DNA of 64,000 nt from Chrysomallon squamiferum. Taxonomy: Eukaryota; Mollusca; Gastropoda; Neomphalida; Peltospiridae. The position numbers and the translations under genes were made by a program. How positions within the stretch are numbered: the stretch's first letter is position 1; each line of letters opens with the position of its first letter. Location of the stretch: contig CM022671.1 of the NCBI GenBank assembly GCA_012295275.1, positions 29,841,250 through 29,905,249 on the forward strand, read 5' to 3'. Below, in pieces: positions 59,055 through 64,000 of this stretch. The notes under the pieces are model-generated. The model was not told the origin of the DNA and ran no database searches. It saw only the letters and a program-made list of their open reading frames with translations.

Positions 59055-59843
59055 GACACTGAAAAAGTGCAGAATTTGACCTAACATGGAGGAAAAGCAA
59101 ATTACTTACTTCTGGCAGTGGTAATCTACTGACCTAAACCACAAACAGAAAGCAAGAAAGAAAAGAAGAAGAAAAAAAAAAAGAGGTGAAAAGTGAATTT
59201 TGATGGCAAAGTTAGAAAACAGAAACCAATGATCTTCATTTACACATAAAACTTGCTTTCTCCGTCTATACAAATTATAATGAAGAATGTAAGATTTGTT
59301 CAATAAGTGAAAATTAAATATTAAACAGTACTTCTAAAATACTTTGAAATATTTTGTCTAAAACTTATAGTACACTGATAAACCATTAATTTAATTTTGT
59401 TAAAGACGTTTCTCTAAATAACACAAATTACATACATAAGAAAAACAACAGGCCAGGAAAATTATATATCAAATTTGCATTAAATTTAATATTCCTTATA
59501 CTTTGAAAGACTAAAGTTCAGTTAAAAATTTTCAGGATCACTGTTCACATGAGTAATAGAGAAAGCATTATACAGCCACAGTCTTTTATATAAAAATGCT
59601 AACTTGCAGTAAGGAAAATATTATTATAAAAATTTATTAAGATAACTACTTTCAGTGTTTATCAGTAACTTGGCAGAGGTTTTTCAATTAACCTAGATTC
59701 CATTCTTTGTAATTATTCATAAATTAATGAATATTTAATGATAACAGAATACTTTACTATTTTTAGACTGACTAACACAGAATTAGAGATAAGAAAACAG
59801 TTCCTGTGAGATGTGGAAATACATTTTACAAGTAAATAAAGAG

Positions 59844-59902
<59 letters not shown>

Positions 59903-60580
59903 AATAATAATAATAATAAAAACAATAATAGTAGTAGTAGTAAAAAATAATAATAACAATAATAGTAATAATAATAATAAAAAAAACAATATACCTTGGT
60001 TTCAGTAGTATTTTTATAATAGTAACAGTAGTACTAGTAGTAGTAGTAGCTGTGGCAGAAAAACTAGCAGATGCTGTTATGTTAATAGCATTTTATTAAG
60101 TTTAATATAGTCTTAGCATGAACAACAGTAGCAGCAAAACAGCAGCAGCAACCATTACAGCAGTTGCAATATTAATAGGAATAACATTAACATTAGATAT
60201 ATAGTAATTTTATCATAATTATTTAAATTGCAAACAGTTATTAGTTTGTTGTATTAACATTTTTGATTACACGGTTATGCTACATGAGGTAATCCAGAAC
60301 ATCAGTTGATAGAGAACAGAAACAAAAACACAATAAGAAACCAAAATGTGTTGATGAGAACGAGAAAACAACAAGAGCACAATGTTTAGTACAGTGAGTA
60401 CTCACCTCCTCTCTACCCTGACTCATGAGGTTACCACCTTGAGTAAAGAAATACATCTTTTCCCATTTTGATGCTATCAGAGCCTGCTTACTGAAAAAAA
60501 TAAAAATAATAATGAGATAAAAAATAAATAAAAATGAGAATAATACTGGTGTTTATATAATTAATATTGAAGAGAAAAAC

Positions 60581-60614
<34 letters not shown>

Positions 60615-63593
60615 GTAATAAATAATAATAATACTTTAAAAAATAAAATAAAATAAAATAAAACAAAATAATAATTAAAAAATTAATTGACAAAATACAA
60701 AAATATACATTATAAAAAGGACAGACTTTCTTATTAAAATTATTAGAAAATTAAAAATATAGAAAAGAAATAAATCAAAATTTTACCAAAAAAAGAAAGA
60801 AATACTAAATTAAAACAAAAACTCCACCAATGTTTGTATTTAAATAATAATTGGAATATTTCCAATAATGATTTTGTGGTTTCTGTATGAAAATACTCAT
60901 AGTTAGGAAAACATCATCAAAGTATAATAAAATATATGTATTAATAATAATAATTATCAGCATTGCTATACACCATAATTACTGACAGAAAGAGATATAA
61001 CAATCTTTGTAATCCACTGAACAAAGAAAATATTTCTATTTCAAAAAGATTGTAACTTCAATATTTTTGTTCATTACTTTCTCATTAAATATATAGTTTT
61101 ATTGTACAGAACACATTAATATTCAACAGATTATCCAGTGCTTTAACACTTATAGAAATAACAGATTTTAATTTATTAATAATTTTTTTTTTTTTAAATG
61201 AAAGAAAAAGATGTATAAACCTTTTAAGGTACAAATATCCAGCTTTCTGTATGAGTGAGGTGTTTGGGGGTATAAATGGCATGTCAATCGGGGGTTCAGC
61301 ATAGTACAAGTGGGCACTCTGTTTTTCAATGTTGTCTATGAGTTCAACAGTCTTCTGAGTCTCTTTGGCCATTTCATGATGAACACTGCAAATAAGAAAA
61401 TAAAACTTTTATCACAAAAGCTAAAATAAAACAAGAAATAATTTTTTTTAATACAAACAGGTATCAGAAATGGTAAAATAAAAATTTAAAAGATTTGTTG
61501 AACTGAATGATTATGTATGTGTGTGTGTATGTGTGTGTTTGTGCATTTATATAAAAAGGTCAGAGTGTTACAAAAGTGTAAACAACAGTTTGCTATGAAC
61601 AATGGAAATTTTACCATAAAAATATTCATGTCAATGTTAAAAAATAACAACTTTTCAAATTGTTAAAATTCTCTTTTATGACAAAATATCCTTCCCACTT
61701 TATAGTTTTGAAGGAATTTTCTTATTTATATTAAGTATGTAATGTATGTGTGTGTGTGTATGTCTGAGGTGTTTCTGTGTCTCTCTGTCTGTCTTCGTGT
61801 ACATATGCAATTATCTACGAACATATGTATGTATGAATGTATGTATATGTATGTTTATCTGTATGTATGTATTTATGCATGTACATATGTATGTATATCT
61901 CTGTCTGTATGTATGTATGTACAACCATACCTTTGTACACTGGCTGATATGTTGCCAAGAAATTCTTCTATTCCTGGTTTCCAGACAGTATCATGGCCCA
62001 TCTGGAAGTACGTCCTCTGTGCATGTAGATATCCCAAAATAGGTTCAAGCAAGCAGCACTTCCGTTTGTACTGCAGAGCATTGAGACATGAGTAGTAATG
62101 TAGGGACGTCTGAAATTAAATTTTATACAATCAGTTATTAGATTTACAGCTGTGGTTAGACTAAAATAAAACAAATAAATAAATAATAATAAAAATAAAA
62201 TAAATAAAACAAAACAATAAAATAAAATAACAATCAAAAATATTTTAAAAATAAAAAGAGAACAAAATAAGATAAAAATCCTAAATAAAATGAACCAAAA
62301 AATTAAAAATATCAGACTACTTTAGATTTTCAAAATGGTACATTCAGAAATTTTTTGAAAAAATAATTATTAATTTATCTAATTTAAAAATATTAACATT
62401 CATTAATAAATGCAATTGCAATAATTCAAATCAATGAGAAAAATAATAAATTGAATTGAAAAATCAAAATTTTAACAAAGATATCATAAAATATTTTTTA
62501 AAAACCTGCCATTCAAAATGTTAACTTTTGTTTTTTCTCTTATTTCAAAATTTAATAATAACTTTCCATTAAACATTTTGTAAATTATCGATGTAAAATT
62601 TGTTCAAGAATCCTTCCCACCAAAATAATATCAATGTTTCACAAAAAATAATAAATTAATTATGTTTTAATTATAATTTTAATTACCTGATGAAATTTCT
62701 TCCTCATTCCATAGAGTTCTTCATTTGCATCAATTCTAGCCCTTTCGTTGTCTTTTTTGTGTGGTAACTTCATGTATTTATTCAAAGCTTGTTCATGCTC
62801 TTAAAAATAAAGAAAAAAAGAAAAAGGGATATAAATTGCATAATTATGCAGCTTAAACAACAGCAAACACAATGAATGAAAGATAAAGTGAAATAAAATT
62901 TACCTCAGAAACAAAAAGTTAAATGGAATATAACTTCATAAAAAATAATAATTTCTTTTGAAATGATAAAAGAATATGAGATAATGGTTATAAAAATCCA
63001 TGAAAAATTGTTTTATTTCTACGAATATCAAGTTATTTCTTCATTAATTATTAAAGGTTCAATTTTTATTAGCTAAACCTTATTATTAGCACAGACTGCT
63101 TGGAATTATATAAAATATATTGAGGGTGAATTGTTTGTATTGCCAAATGTTACATTTCAGAAATAATTTATTTCAATTAAACATGTGAATAACATTCAGA
63201 AAATGTACCATGTGTGGCAATCTGGAACATTTCAAACATGGTGCTAATTTCTGAAAAAAAAAAAAAAAATGATAATAATAAGCTTTATATCAAAATTATA
63301 TGTTGACATTGTGAGATTTTAAAAATATATAAAAATCAAATGAATGGTATACTAGAAATGCACATAAAATTGTAAACTGAACAATTTGTCATGTAATCAA
63401 AACTGAACAATTTGTCATGTAATCAAAACTGAACAATTTGTCATGTAATCAAAACTGAACAATTTGATACTGAAATCTAACTGACAACAGATTTAATGGT
63501 TTTACCTTCCATGTCTGCTTGCAAAAACTTATTTAATGGGTACATCATTGTCTCTGAAAACTGAGAGGAGAGAACCTGCTGCACTGAACTGAT
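45922..63593 (-). CDS. APPL1: APPL adaptor (PH domain, PTB domain and BAR domain), 5' end outside window
   Basis: Rab5-effector-type endosomal adaptor; the single invertebrate gene corresponds to APPL1/APPL2. Nineteen exons in order: 63593-63506, 63250-63209, 62799-62687, 62109-61931, 61385-61221, 60490-60406, 59133-59110, 57253-57147, 56470-56431, 56030-55959, 55650-55571, 54856-54719, 53791-53670, 53297-53189, 52851-52765, 52283-52193, 51858-51808, 51395-51348, 46134-45922. Total 617 codons plus TGA, all phases consistent. BAR helices come first (MMYPLNKFLQADME, LQYKRK, LLEPILGYLHAQ), then PH (AGYLYLKR, MYFFTQGGNLMSQ, RRFVFQV, WIATINNI), an acidic/Pro-Ser linker with QPIQFDLASLSP, then PTB (NPFD, FTVRFLGSMEVQTD, QIMAARAIHNVFKMTESRLL). 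The tail ends KFLILSNDQSDSS...ESEA, as in vertebrate APPL. The N-terminal part of the BAR domain and the start codon lie beyond 64,000. Confidence 0.95.
46160..51340 (-). other. Last intron of APPL, 5.2 kb
   Basis: No exon or RNA gene seen. It is A-rich on the plus strand, with poly(A) tracts at about 46388-46418 and 46974-47009, poly(T) at 48660-48693, and (AAT)n at about 46830-46860 and 47460-47490. Confidence 0.6.
52856..52942. repeat. (AAT)n-(AAG)n tract abutting an APPL acceptor
   Basis: In sense this is (CTT)n followed by (ATT)n ending in TACTATTAG directly at the 52851 exon. The repeat thus supplies the polypyrimidine tract. Confidence 0.9.
54167..54260. repeat. (AAT)n microsatellite in an APPL intron
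   Basis: Two AAT runs with AATGAT interruptions. Confidence 0.9.
56236..56325. repeat. Long poly(A) tract in an APPL intron
   Basis: About 55 consecutive A on the plus strand (poly-T in sense), then A-rich repeats. Confidence 0.9.
58820..59051. repeat. Three (AAT)n tracts in the intron before the micro-exon's 3' neighbour
   Basis: AAT runs at about 58815-58843, 58844-58880 and 58988-59050, all A-rich on the plus strand. The last ends about 60 bp from the micro-exon donor. Confidence 0.9.
59110..59133 (-). other. APPL1: 24-nt micro-exon of APPL
   Basis: Sense TTTAG|GTCAGT...CCAGAA|GTAAGT encodes VSRLPLPE. Both flanking exons meet it in phase 0, so it can be included or skipped without a frame change. 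It sits in the PH domain between MSQGREE and FAGSLVVDL. Both splice sites match consensus. Confidence 0.7.
59845..59980. repeat. (AAT)n microsatellite in an APPL intron
   Basis: About 55 bp of pure AAT, then imperfect AAT/AAC/AGT units. Confidence 0.9.
63375..63466. repeat. 26-bp tandem repeat, about 3.5 units
   Basis: Near-identical units beginning AACTGAACAATTTGTCATGT at 63375, 63401, 63427 and 63453 (partial), in an APPL intron just 5' (plus-strand side) of the exon at 63506-63593. Confidence 0.95.
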
Positions 63594-63919
63594 CTGAAAG
63601 AGAAATTACTAAATGACAAAACAAATGTGAGAAACCGAAATGAGACGACATGGAAAAACATTAGTTATTAAATTTGTTTACTATGACAGGAGAATAACTT
63701 TGTATTTATCGTATGTGTTTCATTGTATGTTCAAACTGTTACATCTACTTGAGTCAATAACTAGTAACAAAAACACAATTGTTAACTCTTTGATCTTAAA
63801 GCCTGACAAATATTAAGATCAGATAGTGTTAGCAAATTCAGGGTTCAAATAAATGAGTATATGCCTGATACACCTGATTTTGGTAATAAATAAATAAATA
63901 AACAAAAATATAATAATAA

Positions 63920-63922
63920 TGT

Positions 63923-63989
<67 letters not shown>

Positions 63990-64000
63990 TGTTTGTGTGT
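63920..64000. repeat. (TG)n microsatellite at the window end
   Basis: GT run with a few TTTG interruptions, continuing to the last base, so its full length is not visible. Confidence 0.95.

Noticed and set aside
61742-62095. Cys/Val/Tyr-rich plus-strand frames
   Set aside because: They arise from a TGTATG repeat and the antisense of an APPL BAR exon.

Overview
The window is animal nuclear DNA. All protein genes are intron-rich, splice sites are GT-AG (with a few GC-AG), poly(A) signals are eukaryotic, and the tRNA genes lack an encoded CCA end. The DNA is AT-rich and full of simple repeats: (GA)n, (CA)n, (AAT)n, (AAAT)n and poly(A). Gene content and protein style fit a lophotrochozoan, probably a mollusc; that placement is inference, since nothing was searched.

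Layout. (1) 1-14.2 kb: cytochrome P450 gene A on the + strand, 11 coding exons, ATG 2069 to stop 9609, 517 aa. Four tRNA-Lys(CTT) genes follow on the - strand between 12.47 and 14.24 kb, with two decayed tRNA remnants. (2) 14.3-26.0 kb: a second copy of the whole block, with P450 gene B (ATG 16338 to stop 22704, 517 aa) and a fifth tRNA-Lys at 25.96 kb. Promoter, exons, most introns and 3' flanks of A and B align; the proteins differ at about 16 positions by my count. (3) 26.4-32.7 kb: P450 gene C on the - strand, convergent with B, same splice phases and exon lengths but more diverged, 502 aa, with a different 5' exon and its start codon in exon 2. (4) 33.2-37.3 kb: QPRT on the - strand, three exons, with an apparent one-base frameshift in the GTRKT active-site motif and a decayed Ty3/gypsy integrase fragment in intron 1. 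(5) 37.3-45.9 kb: no confident gene; probably mostly a long 3' UTR of the next gene. (6) 45.9-63.6 kb: APPL (BAR-PH-PTB endosomal adaptor) on the - strand, 19 exons covering 617 codons. Its first exons lie beyond 64,000.

Function. The three P450s are membrane-anchored microsomal-type CYP2-clan enzymes with every catalytic motif intact. QPRT makes nicotinate mononucleotide in de novo NAD synthesis. APPL is an endosomal signalling adaptor. I see no operon-like logic linking them.

The most interesting material is evolutionary: a recent tandem duplication that can be read as a before/after comparison. It shows a 40-bp intronic minisatellite at about 1, 4 and 21 units in the three paralogues, microsatellites present in one copy only, a GC-AG intron shared by two of three paralogues, two transposon insertions with recognisable empty sites, and a tRNA-Lys family in different states of decay. 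Also notable are the QPRT frameshift and a 24-nt in-frame micro-exon in the APPL PH domain. I found no CRISPR array, prophage or bacterial-type system.
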